DNA from: Paraplanobispora siamensis
GTDB lineage: Bacteria > Actinomycetota > Actinomycetes > Streptosporangiales > Streptosporangiaceae
Direction of reading: 5' to 3'
Assembly: GCF_016863175.1 (NCBI RefSeq)
Contig: NZ_BOOJ01000066.1
Span: forward strand, 19,221-83,220
Length of the DNA stretch: 64,000 nucleotides
The notes below the pieces were generated by a model. That model saw only the letters and a list, made by a program, of their open reading frames with translations, made no database searches and had not been told where the DNA came from. The position numbers and the translations under genes were made by a program. Of this stretch, positions 7,416 to 17,501 are shown piece after piece (positions within the stretch are counted from its first letter, which is position 1; each line of letters starts with the position of its first letter).

Positions 7416-8323
7416 CGTCCCTCCTTGAACACCTGGGTCAGGTAGGTCACGATGAACCCCAGCGAGATCACCAGCAGGACCACCGCGATCGCCGAGCCGA
7501 AGCCGATCCGGCTGGCCTCGCCGACGATGTTCTCGGTGACCAGGACCGACAGCAGCTCCAGGCCGTTCCTGCCCTTGTTGATGGCGTAGACGATGTCGAA
7601 CGCGCGCAGCGCCTCGATGACCGTGATCACCAGCACGATGACGTTGATCGGCCGCAGCACCGGGAAGACCACCCGGAAGAAGGCCTGCCGCTCGCTCGCG
7701 CCGTCGATGGCCGCGGCCTCCTTCAGGGCGGGGTCGACGGCCTTCAGCCCGGCGAGATAGATGATCATCACGTAGCCCACGTGCCGCCAGGCCGCGGCGA
7801 CCATGACGACCCAGATGTTGATCGACGGATCGCCCAGCCAGTCGGTGTTCATCCCGGTGACCGCGTTGAGCACGCCGTAGTCCTGGGAGTAGACGAGCTG
7901 GGCGATGAAGCCGACCACGGCCAGGGAGAGCACGACCGGCATGTACAGGGCGCTCTGGTAGAACCGCGACATCCGCAGCCGCCGGTCCAGCAGCACCGCG
8001 CACAGCAGGCCGAACGGCGTCGCGACCAGGCCGAGGAAGCCGAGCCAGAGCACGTTGTTGCGGACGGCGGTCCAGAACGGCGGGTACTCGGTGGTCAGGT
8101 CGCGGTAGTTGTCGCCGCCGATCCAGCGCAGCTCGGAGATGCCGTTCCAGTCGGTGCCCGACAGCGCCACCGAGGCCAGCGTGGGACCCCAGACCACGGC
8201 CAGGTCGACCAGGACGGCGATGCCCAGGCCGATCACCAGGACCACCACGTCGCGGGTGGAGTAGCGGCGGGCGCGCCGGGTACGGCGGGCCGTCACCTCC
8301 GGGGAGTCGCGCAGCGCCGTCAC
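7412..8323 (-). CDS. Sugar ABC transporter permease (MalF type)
   Basis: Six-helix CUT1 permease with the EAA motif at LKEAAAIDGASERQAFF (about 205-221). The GTG start overlaps the binding-protein stop (GTGA), which decides the start among several upstream possibilities in this long open frame. It works with the lipoprotein encoded upstream and the MalG-type permease downstream to import an oligosaccharide, probably a galactoside given the divergent GH42 gene. Confidence 0.9.
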   Translation of the reverse strand: MTALRDSPEVTARRTRRARRYSTRDVVVLVIGLGIAVLVDLAVVWGPTLASVALSGTDWNGISELRWIGGDNYRDLTTEYPPFWTAVRNNVLWLGFLGLVATPFGLLCAVLLDRRLRMSRFYQSALYMPVVLSLAVVGFIAQLVYSQDYGVLNAVTGMNTDWLGDPSINIWVVMVAAAWRHVGYVMIIYLAGLKAVDPALKEAAAIDGASERQAFFRVVFPVLRPINVIVLVITVIEALRAFDIVYAINKGRNGLELLSVLVTENIVGEASRIGFGSAIAVVLLVISLGFIVTYLTQVFKEGR

Positions 8324-9690
8324 CGGAAGATGTTCACCTTCTGCGCCTCGATGTCCTTCAGCAGCGCGTCGATGTCGTCCGGCTCGCCGATGAACCGCTG
8401 GAAGGCGGGGATCATGACGGTCGAGGCGAAGTCCGGTCGCGTGTCGCGGTCGAGGAACTGGGAGATGTGGGCGGCCTGCGAGACCAGTTCGGCGCCGCGC
8501 TTCTGCAGGGAGCTGTAGCCGGAGGTGTCGGCCTTGGAGCTGGCGGCCAGCGTCCCGGGGTCCAGCCCGGTGGCGATGTTCTGCGAGGACGCGGCGGCGA
8601 AGTGCTTGAGGAGCTGCTTGGCCCCCTCCACGTTCTTGGCCTTGGCGGAGATCATGTAGCCGTCGATGGGCGCCTCCACCGAGTCCTGGCCGAACTGCGG
8701 GTTGATCTCGGGGAAGGCGAAGAAGTCGAGGTCGTCGCGCTCGTCCTCGGGGAACTGCTGGGCGACGAACATGCCCAGCAGGTACATGCCGGTCTTCTTC
8801 TGCTGCAGCGACTGGGCGGCCTCCTGCCAGGTGCGGCCGTTGGCTCCGGTCTGGTGGTGCTCCATCAGGCCGCGCCAGGTCTCGAAGACCTGCTTGACCC
8901 TGGGGTCGGTCCACGACTCCTTGCCCGCCATCAGGGAGATGTGGAAGTCGTAGCCGTTGGTCCGCATGTTGACGATGTCGAAGGTGCCCATGGCCGGCCA
9001 GCCGTCCTTGTCGGCGAAGGCGATCGGGATGAGCCCGTCGGCCTTCATCTCGCGGGACAGCGCGGTGAACTCGTCGAGCGTCTTGGGGATCTCGTAGCCC
9101 TTCTCCCGCCAGAGGCTCTTGCGGTAGAAGACGGCCCACGGATAGTAGGTGAACGGCACGAAGTACTGCTTGCCGTCGGCGCCGGTCGAGGCGGCCTTGA
9201 AGGCGGGGGTGTAGTCGCCGCCGATCTCCTGCCACACGTCGGAGATGTCGACGGCCAGGCCCTGCTCGGCGAAGAACTGCATCCGGTAGCCGGCGAACCA
9301 GGTGAACGCGTCGTCGGGCGTGCCCCGCAGGTAGCGGTTGATGTTCTCCTGGAAGGTGTTGTGGTCGACCGTGTTGATCTTCACCTGGGCCTGGGTGAAC
9401 GACTTGACCACGGTCTCCAGCGACTTCTTCGGGACCTCGTCGGAGGCGTTCGAGCCGAGGGTCACGGTGCCGCCGCCCGCGCTCGCGGTCCCTCCCGGGG
9501 CCGCCTGCTCGGCGGGGTTCGAGCAACCGGCGAGGATCGCCGGGACGCCGAACGCGGCGGCGCCCAGCAGAGAACCGCGGAGCATCGTCCGGCGGGACAC
9601 GGGGGGCGCTGCCCGGTGGGACATCGGAGGAGCCATCCGGTGGGACATGGGAGACACGGCTCGGTGGGGCATCGGCGGTCGTTGGGTCAT
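8320..9690 (-). CDS. Sugar ABC transporter substrate-binding lipoprotein with repeated N-terminus
   Basis: Extracytoplasmic solute-binding protein (SBP_bac type 1/8). An SRRTMLRG twin-arginine stretch precedes a hydrophobic core and the lipobox AILAGC, so export is probably via Tat followed by lipidation. Before it is an unusual 25-residue extension made of three MSHR-x-APP-like repeats. The start is secure: AGGAGGAA lies 5 nt before this ATG and none of the later Met codons has such a site. The gene is first in the operon and divergent from the beta-galactosidase gene. Confidence 0.9.
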   Translation of the reverse strand: MTQRPPMPHRAVSPMSHRMAPPMSHRAAPPVSRRTMLRGSLLGAAAFGVPAILAGCSNPAEQAAPGGTASAGGGTVTLGSNASDEVPKKSLETVVKSFTQAQVKINTVDHNTFQENINRYLRGTPDDAFTWFAGYRMQFFAEQGLAVDISDVWQEIGGDYTPAFKAASTGADGKQYFVPFTYYPWAVFYRKSLWREKGYEIPKTLDEFTALSREMKADGLIPIAFADKDGWPAMGTFDIVNMRTNGYDFHISLMAGKESWTDPRVKQVFETWRGLMEHHQTGANGRTWQEAAQSLQQKKTGMYLLGMFVAQQFPEDERDDLDFFAFPEINPQFGQDSVEAPIDGYMISAKAKNVEGAKQLLKHFAAASSQNIATGLDPGTLAASSKADTSGYSSLQKRGAELVSQAAHISQFLDRDTRPDFASTVMIPAFQRFIGEPDDIDALLKDIEAQKVNIFR

Positions 9691-9742
9691 GATGGTTCCT
9701 CCTGACCGGAACGCTCAGTTTCCCCCGATATCGCTCATGTCC

Positions 9743-9799
9743 TTCCATATGGAATGTCCCTTTTAAAGGGTTGTCAACGGATGTTTTAATAACGATGTT
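9743..9799. promoter_or_regulatory. Operator region between sugar ABC operon and GH42 gene
   Basis: The 125-bp divergent gap holds two perfect palindromes, TTCCATATGGAA (9743-9754) and CCCTTTTAAAGGG (9758-9770), and a direct repeat AACGGATGTT / AACGATGTT (9776 and 9791). This A/T-rich cluster stands out against the genome and would suit a LacI- or GntR-family sugar repressor acting on both transcripts. No regulator gene lies next to it. Confidence 0.55.
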
Positions 9800-9815
9800 G
9801 GTTTATGGTGACATC

Positions 9816-11804
9816 ATGTATTTTGGCGGTGACTATAACCCCGAGCAGTGGTCGGAGGACATCTGGGCCGACGACGTGGCCCGGATGCGCGAGGCCGGGG
9901 TCAACCTGGTCACGGTCGGAGTGTTCTCCTGGGCGTCCCTGGAACCGGAGGAGGGCTCCCACCGCTTCGGCTGGCTGGACCGCGTGCTCGGGCTGCTCGC
10001 GGACAACGGGATCGGCGTCGACCTGGCCACGGCGACGGCCAGCCCGCCGCCCTGGTTCTCCGCGGCCTACCCGCAGTCGCTGCCGGTCGACGCCGACGGC
10101 GCGCGGCTGTGGCCGGGCAGCCGCCAGGCCTACTGCCCCTCCTCGCCCCACTACCGGGCGGCGGCCGTACGGCTCGCGCGGGCGATGGCCGAGCACTACG
10201 CCGGGCATCCGGCGCTGCGGATGTGGCACATCGGCAACGAGTACGGCTGCCACGTCTCCCGCTGCTACTGCGACACCTCGGCGGCGGCCTTCCGCGACTG
10301 GCTGCGCAAGCGCTACGACCTGCCCGGGCTCAACCAGGCGTGGGGCACCCGCTTCTGGTCGCAGGAGTACACCTCCTTCGAGGAGGTGCTGCCGCCCCGT
10401 AAGACGCCCAGCTTCCTCAACCCGGCCCACGACCTCGACTTCCGCCGCTTCAGCTCGGCCGAGCTGCTGGCCTGCCACCAGGCCGAGCTGGAGGTGTTGC
10501 GCGAGGTCACCCCCGACATCCCGGTGACCACCAACTTCATGGCCGGCGTGCACTGGGAGATCGACTACTGGCAGTGGGTCCCGCACGTGGACGTGGTCGC
10601 CACCGATCACTACCTGCGCGCCGACGACCCCGAGTCCCACATCGACCTGGCCTTCGCCGCCGACCTCACCCGGGGGCTGGCCGGGGGAGCGCCGTGGCTG
10701 CTGATGGAGCACTCCACGAGCGCGGTCAACTGGCAGCCGCGCAACATCCCCAAGACGCCCGGCCAGATGCGCCGCAACTCGCTGGCGCACGTGGCGCGCG
10801 GCTCCGACGGCGCGCTCTTCTTCCAGTGGCGGGCCTCCCTGGCCGGGGCCGAGCGGCACCACTCCGGGATGATCCCGCACGCCGGGACCGACTCCCGCAT
10901 CTGGCGGGAGGTGTGCGAGCTGGGCGCGGACCTGGGACGGCTGACGGAGGTCGAGGGCTCCAGGGTCACCGCCGAGGTGGCGATCGTGTTCGACTGGCCG
11001 GGAGTGTGGGCGCAGGAGAGGCCCGGTCACCCCAGCGTCGACATGACCGCCCGCGACGAGATCGCCGCCTGGCACCGGGCGCTGTGGCGGCTGGGGATCA
11101 CCGCGGACTTCGTCCCGCCGGACGGCGACCTGACGCCGTACCGGCTGGTCCTGCTGCCCGCCCAGTACCTGCTGGGGGAGACGGCCCGCTCGGCCCTGCT
11201 CTCCTACGTGGAGGCGGGCGGCACCCTGGTCGCCGGAGCCTACAGCGGGGTCGCCGACGACAACGACCGCATCTGGCCCGGCGGCTACCCCGGCGCCCTG
11301 CGGGAGGTGCTGGGCGTGCGGATGGAGGAGTTCGTCCCGCTGGCCGAGGGCGGCACGGTCACGCTCTCCGACGGGTCGACCGGCCGGATCTGGCGCGAGC
11401 ACGGCCGGGCCGTCACCGCCGAGGTGATCGCCTCCTACACGGCGGGCGACGCGGACCCGGTGACCGACCCGTGGGCCCGCGTCCTGGACGGCGCTCCTGC
11501 GATCACCCGCAACACCCGCGGCGAGGGCACGGCCTGGTACGTCTCCACCCGCCTCGACGACCCCTCCCTGACCCGCCTGCTCACCCGGATCACCGGCGAG
11601 GCCGGGGTGCACCCCGAGCCGGGCGCGGTGACGGGCCTGGAGCTGGTACGGCGCGCGCACCCGGACGGCCCGTCCTACCTGTTCGCCGTCAACCACGGCG
11701 TCGAAGCCGTCCCGCTGGAGGCCACCGGCCTCGACCTGCTCACCGGGGAGCCCTTCCCCGGGACCGTGCCCGCGGGCGGCGTGGCCGTGATCAGGGAGTC
11801 GTGA
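9816..11804 (+). CDS. GH42 beta-galactosidase
   Basis: Cytoplasmic glycoside hydrolase family 42 enzyme releasing galactose from beta-galactosides. The acid/base is Glu142 (IGNEYGC) and the nucleophile Glu298 (LLMEHSTSAVNW). Cys107, Cys145, Cys150 and Cys152 match the structural zinc cluster of the family. The start was placed at the ATG giving MYFGGDYNPEQW, the normal family N-terminus; there is only a weak GGTGA ribosome site, so the transcript may be nearly leaderless. It lacks a signal peptide, so its substrate must be imported, most likely by the divergent ABC transporter. Confidence 0.93.
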   Translation: MYFGGDYNPEQWSEDIWADDVARMREAGVNLVTVGVFSWASLEPEEGSHRFGWLDRVLGLLADNGIGVDLATATASPPPWFSAAYPQSLPVDADGARLWPGSRQAYCPSSPHYRAAAVRLARAMAEHYAGHPALRMWHIGNEYGCHVSRCYCDTSAAAFRDWLRKRYDLPGLNQAWGTRFWSQEYTSFEEVLPPRKTPSFLNPAHDLDFRRFSSAELLACHQAELEVLREVTPDIPVTTNFMAGVHWEIDYWQWVPHVDVVATDHYLRADDPESHIDLAFAADLTRGLAGGAPWLLMEHSTSAVNWQPRNIPKTPGQMRRNSLAHVARGSDGALFFQWRASLAGAERHHSGMIPHAGTDSRIWREVCELGADLGRLTEVEGSRVTAEVAIVFDWPGVWAQERPGHPSVDMTARDEIAAWHRALWRLGITADFVPPDGDLTPYRLVLLPAQYLLGETARSALLSYVEAGGTLVAGAYSGVADDNDRIWPGGYPGALREVLGVRMEEFVPLAEGGTVTLSDGSTGRIWREHGRAVTAEVIASYTAGDADPVTDPWARVLDGAPAITRNTRGEGTAWYVSTRLDDPSLTRLLTRITGEAGVHPEPGAVTGLELVRRAHPDGPSYLFAVNHGVEAVPLEATGLDLLTGEPFPGTVPAGGVAVIRES

Positions 11805-12335
11805 CCGGGCGGGGCGGCGGCCGGACAGGGGGAGGCGGGTGCGGCGGCACGTGCCGGGTGGTGGGGTGTGTCCGGTGGGGCGAGTGTTGCCCACCCGTGG
11901 GGTGTGTCCGTGGTGGGGCAGGTGTCGCCCACCCGGCTGCGCCTCGGAAACAGCTGACGCCGGATCCTGAAAACTGACCCCTGGGGTACAGCGGGTTCTA
12001 GGGCGTGAGGAGTCAGCCCTGGGCGTCCGTTGAGACCACACTCGGGACACGACGGGCGCCAGATGCCGGAGCCGTCCTCGGGCATGGCAGGCAGGTGATC
12101 GCCGAGCGTCCCGGCCTGCCCATCACCCGGTCACAGATCGCTGATGACCATTGAGCGGACGTCGGAGATATCCGTCTGGCGGTCGTGGGGCGCAGGCCGG
12201 GTGGGCGGCACCCGCCCCACTGGGGACATGCCTCACGGGTGGGCGGCACCCGCCCCACCGGGTACCTCCCAGCAGGCGGGCCCGTCACCCCCGGTGGGCG
12301 CTGCCGTATCCGCCCCGCTCCCGGCCGTCCCCGTC
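11805..12335. other. Gene-free patch bounded by inverted hairpin repeats
   Basis: No credible gene. A unit of the form GTGGGGCGGGTGCCGCCCAC occurs twice on the left in one orientation (11874-11897, 11912-11935) and twice on the right inverted (12198-12220, 12236-12258), enclosing about 260 bp. Each unit is itself nearly palindromic. The enclosed DNA reads on the minus strand through a stretch with a CPECG zinc-ribbon-like motif (about 12025-12110) that has no start or plausible length and may be a gene relic or remains of a mobile element. Confidence 0.55.
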
Positions 12336-14129
<1,794 letters not shown>

Positions 14130-14208
14130 GGGATCACTCCTGGGACGCACGGATCGATGGTTGCCTGGAAGCTACCGCGAGAAGTTACGCGTGGGTAGAT
14201 TTGTCACT

Positions 14209-14235
14209 CAGGCGTTACCACTGCAGGCGTTACCA
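14209..14235. promoter_or_regulatory. 12-bp direct repeat in fadD/metallophosphoesterase gap
   Basis: CAGGCGTTACCA occurs twice with a 15-bp period (14209 and 14224), and another GTTAC lies at 14184. On the fadD strand this reads TGGTAACGCCTG twice. Direct GTAAC repeats resemble sites of OmpR-type regulators such as MtrA. Which of the two divergent genes is controlled is unknown. Confidence 0.45.
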
Positions 14236-14365
14236 AGGGCGATTTCACGTTATCAGTGCCGCCGGGCGCGGCCGTCTGACATGCGGGTCCGCCATTATGG
14301 CGCATCTCACTCACCGCATCTCACCCGCACCGTGGGCGAACCGGTCGATCGCTAGGATGTCGGGC

Positions 14366-15133
14366 ATGCGGGTTCATGTCGTCAGCGATGTGCACGGAAG
14401 AGCCGACGCCCTGGCCCGTGCGGGGGAAGGCGCCGACGCGCTGATCTGCCTGGGCGACCTGATCCTGTTCGTCGACTACGACGACCACTCGCAGGGGATC
14501 TTCGCCGAGCTGTTCGGGGCGGAGCGGGCCGCCGAGTTCATCGCCCTGCGCACCGCCAAGCGCTTCGACGAGGCCAGGGCCATGTCCGCCGCGCTGTGGG
14601 CCTCGCTGGAGGGCGACCCGCGCGATCACATCGAACGCTCCGTCCGCCGCCAGTACGGCGAGATCTTCGCCGCCATGCCGACCCCCGCCTACCTCACCCC
14701 GGGCAACGTGGACCTGCCGCGCTACTGGCCCGAGTACGCGCGCTCCGGCCACCACGTGCTGGACGGGGAGACCGTCGAGATCGGGGGCCTGCGCTTCGGC
14801 TTCGTCGGGGGCGGGCTGCGCACGCAGTACCGCACGCCGAACGAGATCGACGACGAGGAGTTCGCCCGCAAGGTCGAGGCGGTCGGCGAGGTGGACGTAC
14901 TGTGCTGCCACATCCCGCCGGCCGTGCCCGAGCTGCTGTACGACGTGGTCGCCCGCCGGTTCGAGCGGGGCAGCGAGGCCACATTGGAGGCGATCAGGCG
15001 GACCCAGCCGCGCTACGCCCTCTTCGGCCACGTGCACCAGCCGCTGTCGGCCCGCACCCGCATCGGCAGGACCGAGTGCCTCAACGTCGGCCACTTCCGG
15101 GGCAGGGGCGTACCCTTCGCCCTCGAATGGTGA
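14366..15133 (+). CDS. Metallophosphoesterase
   Basis: Calcineurin-like phosphoesterase with the metal-binding motifs in order: DVHG (residues 8-11), GDL, the variant GNVD (in place of GNHD) and GHVH near the C-terminus; CCHIP provides another His. Substrate is unknown. Of two ATGs, the second was chosen because TAGGAT, a good -10 box, ends 7 nt before it, suggesting a leaderless mRNA, and the protein then begins directly with the first beta strand (MRVHVVSDVHG). Confidence 0.85.
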   Translation: MRVHVVSDVHGRADALARAGEGADALICLGDLILFVDYDDHSQGIFAELFGAERAAEFIALRTAKRFDEARAMSAALWASLEGDPRDHIERSVRRQYGEIFAAMPTPAYLTPGNVDLPRYWPEYARSGHHVLDGETVEIGGLRFGFVGGGLRTQYRTPNEIDDEEFARKVEAVGEVDVLCCHIPPAVPELLYDVVARRFERGSEATLEAIRRTQPRYALFGHVHQPLSARTRIGRTECLNVGHFRGRGVPFALEW

Positions 15134-15214
15134 GCCGGGCGAGGCGGGAGGATCTTCGCGGCCGGGTGTGAGCCGGACGTACGCCAGGAAAGCCTGAGCG
15201 AGTACGGTAACCCC

Positions 15215-15652
15215 ATGGCTGATCGCACCACTTCCAGCATCACGATCGGCGCGGGCCGGTCGACCATCATGACGGTGATCGCCGACTTCGCCGCGTACCC
15301 GGAGTGGGCGGGTCAGGTGAAGTCCGCCCAGGTCCTGTCCACCGGGGAGGACGGGCGCCCCGACCGGGTCAGGTTCGTCCTGGACGCGGGCCCGATCAGT
15401 GACGAGTACACCCTGGCCTACACCTGGCAGGGGGACGAGTCCGTCGACTGGGTGATCGCCGAGGCCGGGAAGATGGTCTCCGGCCTCACCGGCAGCTACC
15501 GCCTGACCGAGACGGGCGCGGGCACCGAGGTCACCTATGAGCTGGCCGTCGACCTCAAGGTCCCGATGATCGGCATGATCAAGCGAAAAGCGGAGAAGGT
15601 CATCATCGACACCGCCCTGAAGGGGCTGAAGAAGCGCGTCGAGGCCGGGTGA
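15215..15652 (+). CDS. SRPBCC (START-like) lipid-binding family protein
   Basis: Single-domain polyketide cyclase/COQ10-like fold: an N-terminal strand (TSSITIGA), the helix FAAYPEWAGQVKSAQVL and a long C-terminal helix (KRKAEKVIIDTALKGLKKRVEA). Such proteins bind hydrophobic ligands; the ligand is unknown. TACGGT 6 nt before the ATG and no Shine-Dalgarno suggest leaderless translation. The gene is conserved directly before the ArsA-like ATPase in many actinomycetes and is likely in its operon. Confidence 0.87.
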   Translation: MADRTTSSITIGAGRSTIMTVIADFAAYPEWAGQVKSAQVLSTGEDGRPDRVRFVLDAGPISDEYTLAYTWQGDESVDWVIAEAGKMVSGLTGSYRLTETGAGTEVTYELAVDLKVPMIGMIKRKAEKVIIDTALKGLKKRVEAG

Positions 15653-15692
15653 CCGGGCGCGGCGCCCGGACGCGACCGGTGGAGGAGACCGA

Positions 15693-16862
15693 GTGACCCG
15701 GGTCCTGCTGTTCACCGGCAAGGGCGGGGTCGGCAAGACGACCGCCGCGGCGGCCACCGCCGTCCTCGCCGCCCGGTCCGGGCTCAAGACGCTCGTGGTC
15801 TCCACCGACACCGCGCACTCGCTGGCCGACGCGCTCGGAGCGAGCCCCGGCCCCGAGCCGGCCGAGATCGCCCCCGGCCTGCACCTGTACCAGGTCGACA
15901 CCCAGCGGTCGCTGGAGCGCCAGTGGGGTGAACTGCGCGACTACGCCCGGGGGTTCTTCGCCGAGCTGGGCCTGGACGAGGTCACCGCCGAGGAGATCAC
16001 GGTGCTGCCCGGCGCCGAGGAGGTCATCGCGCTGCTGGAGCTGCGCGAGCAGGCCCGCACCGGGAGCTGGGACGTGATCGTCATCGACTGCGCGCCCACC
16101 GCCGAGACGCTCCGGCTGCTCGCGCTGCCCGAGGCGCTCGACTGGCACGTCAACCGGCTGCTCCCGGTCGGCAGGCGGCTGATGCGCACCCTGGCGCCCC
16201 TGGTGCGCCGGGTGGCGATGGTCAGCGTGCCCGACGACCACGTGGTCGGCGCGGGCGAGCGCCTGCACCGGGGGCTGATGGAGGTGCGCGAGCTGCTCAC
16301 CGGCCCCGGCGCCAGCGTCCGCCTGGTGCTGACCCCCGAGGCCGTCGTGCTGGCCGAGGCCCGCCGTACCCTCACCTCCCTGAGCCTGTACGGCTACCGC
16401 GTCGACGCGGTGATCGCCAACCGGGTCTTCCCCGCCGAGGGCGCCGACCCGTGGCGGCAGCGGTGGGTGGCCGCCCAGGCCGGGCACCTGGCCGAGGTGG
16501 AGCAGTCCTTCGCCCCGCTGCCCGTCCACCGGGTCCCCTACCTGGAGGCCGAGCCCGTCGGTCTCGACGCCCTGGCCGGCGTCGCCGAGGCCATGTACGG
16601 CGGGACCGACGCCTTCGCCCCGCCCGGGGTGGAGCCGCCGCTGCGGATCACCCCCGAGGGCGAGCTGATCCTGGCGCTCCCGCTCGCCGAGAAGGGGGAG
16701 GTCGACCTCGCCAGGAAGGGCGACGAGCTGATCGTCACCATCGGCCCCTACCGCCGGGTCCTGGCCCTGCCCGCGGCGCTGGCCCGCAGGAGCGTGCGGG
16801 AGGCCGCGCTCTCCGACGGCCGTCTCCGGGTACGGTTCGATGCGGGAGGGCCAGATGACTGA
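15693..16862 (+). CDS. ArsA/GET3-family ATPase
   Basis: P-loop ATPase of the SIMIBI class with the deviant Walker A GKGGVGKT at 9-16 and switch regions around DTAHSLADAL and DCAPTAET. ArsA homologues drive arsenite efflux, while GET3 delivers tail-anchored membrane proteins. No ars genes are nearby, so an actinobacterial membrane-protein or lipid-related role is more likely than arsenic resistance (inference). GTG start with GGAGGAG 6 nt upstream. The stop overlaps the next gene by 8 bp. Confidence 0.9.
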   Translation: MTRVLLFTGKGGVGKTTAAAATAVLAARSGLKTLVVSTDTAHSLADALGASPGPEPAEIAPGLHLYQVDTQRSLERQWGELRDYARGFFAELGLDEVTAEEITVLPGAEEVIALLELREQARTGSWDVIVIDCAPTAETLRLLALPEALDWHVNRLLPVGRRLMRTLAPLVRRVAMVSVPDDHVVGAGERLHRGLMEVRELLTGPGASVRLVLTPEAVVLAEARRTLTSLSLYGYRVDAVIANRVFPAEGADPWRQRWVAAQAGHLAEVEQSFAPLPVHRVPYLEAEPVGLDALAGVAEAMYGGTDAFAPPGVEPPLRITPEGELILALPLAEKGEVDLARKGDELIVTIGPYRRVLALPAALARRSVREAALSDGRLRVRFDAGGPDD

Positions 16863-17478
16863 CAACGGTGAGATGAACGGCGGCGCTCAGAAGCCCCGCA
16901 ACGACGACGACACCTCACGCGGTGAGGGCACGCCCCGCGGCGCGGACGCCTCGCGCGACACGGAGACACCCCGGGGCGCCGACAGTTCGCGTGGTACGGA
17001 GACCCCGCGTGGCTCGGAGACCCCGCGTGGCTCGGAGACGCCCCGCGGCACGGACGCGCCCCGCGGCTCCGACCCGCTCGGGAGCGCGGCCGAGGAGGCC
17101 TTCAGGCTCTTCGACACGATCCAGCGCAGGGCCACCAGGGAGCTGCGGAAGAACCTGATCAAGGGCACCATGACGGGGTTCGGCAGCGCCTTCTCCAGCG
17201 GCGGCTCCCGCGGCGGCCGCAGGGACGTGTGGGAGGAGGCGGTCTCCGAGCACGAGGAGGAGTACATCTGCCGGGCCTGCCCCGTCTGCCGTGCCATGGC
17301 GGCGCAGCGCGAGTCCGGCGGGCAGGTCGCCGATCACCTGATGCAGGCGGGCTCCGAGCTGTTCGCGGCCCTGAAGTCGGCCGTCGACGCGATCAACCGG
17401 CCCTCGCCCTCACAGCGGGCGAGAGAACGTGACGTGTCCCGGGAAGATACCCCCGTGGAGCACATCGACCTGGGGTGA
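16855..17478 (+). CDS. DUF5304 family protein with TPRG-repeat linker
   Basis: Conserved actinobacterial protein of unknown function, always near ArsA and glucokinase. The N-terminal 75 residues are a low-complexity, charged linker with about six TPRG(A/S/T)E repeats; the conserved core follows, including the CRACPVCR cysteine pair pattern (about 139-146) that could bind metal, and a helical C-terminus. The ATG with GGGAGGG 4 nt upstream was chosen, inside the end of the ArsA gene, so translation is coupled. Confidence 0.82.
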   Translation: MTDNGEMNGGAQKPRNDDDTSRGEGTPRGADASRDTETPRGADSSRGTETPRGSETPRGSETPRGTDAPRGSDPLGSAAEEAFRLFDTIQRRATRELRKNLIKGTMTGFGSAFSSGGSRGGRRDVWEEAVSEHEEEYICRACPVCRAMAAQRESGGQVADHLMQAGSELFAALKSAVDAINRPSPSQRARERDVSREDTPVEHIDLG

Positions 17479-17501
17479 CCCCCGGCGGGAAAGGGTGAGA
17501 G

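Noticed and set aside
7412..9748. A 778-codon open frame on the minus strand
   Set aside because: Only the part from 8323 down is a gene (MalF-type permease). The rest is an out-of-frame shadow of the binding-protein gene and is Arg/Gly-rich without domains.
11950..12000. IS21-like terminus (TGAAAACTGACCCC) after the GH42 gene
   Set aside because: No transposase, no matching second end and no target duplication were found.
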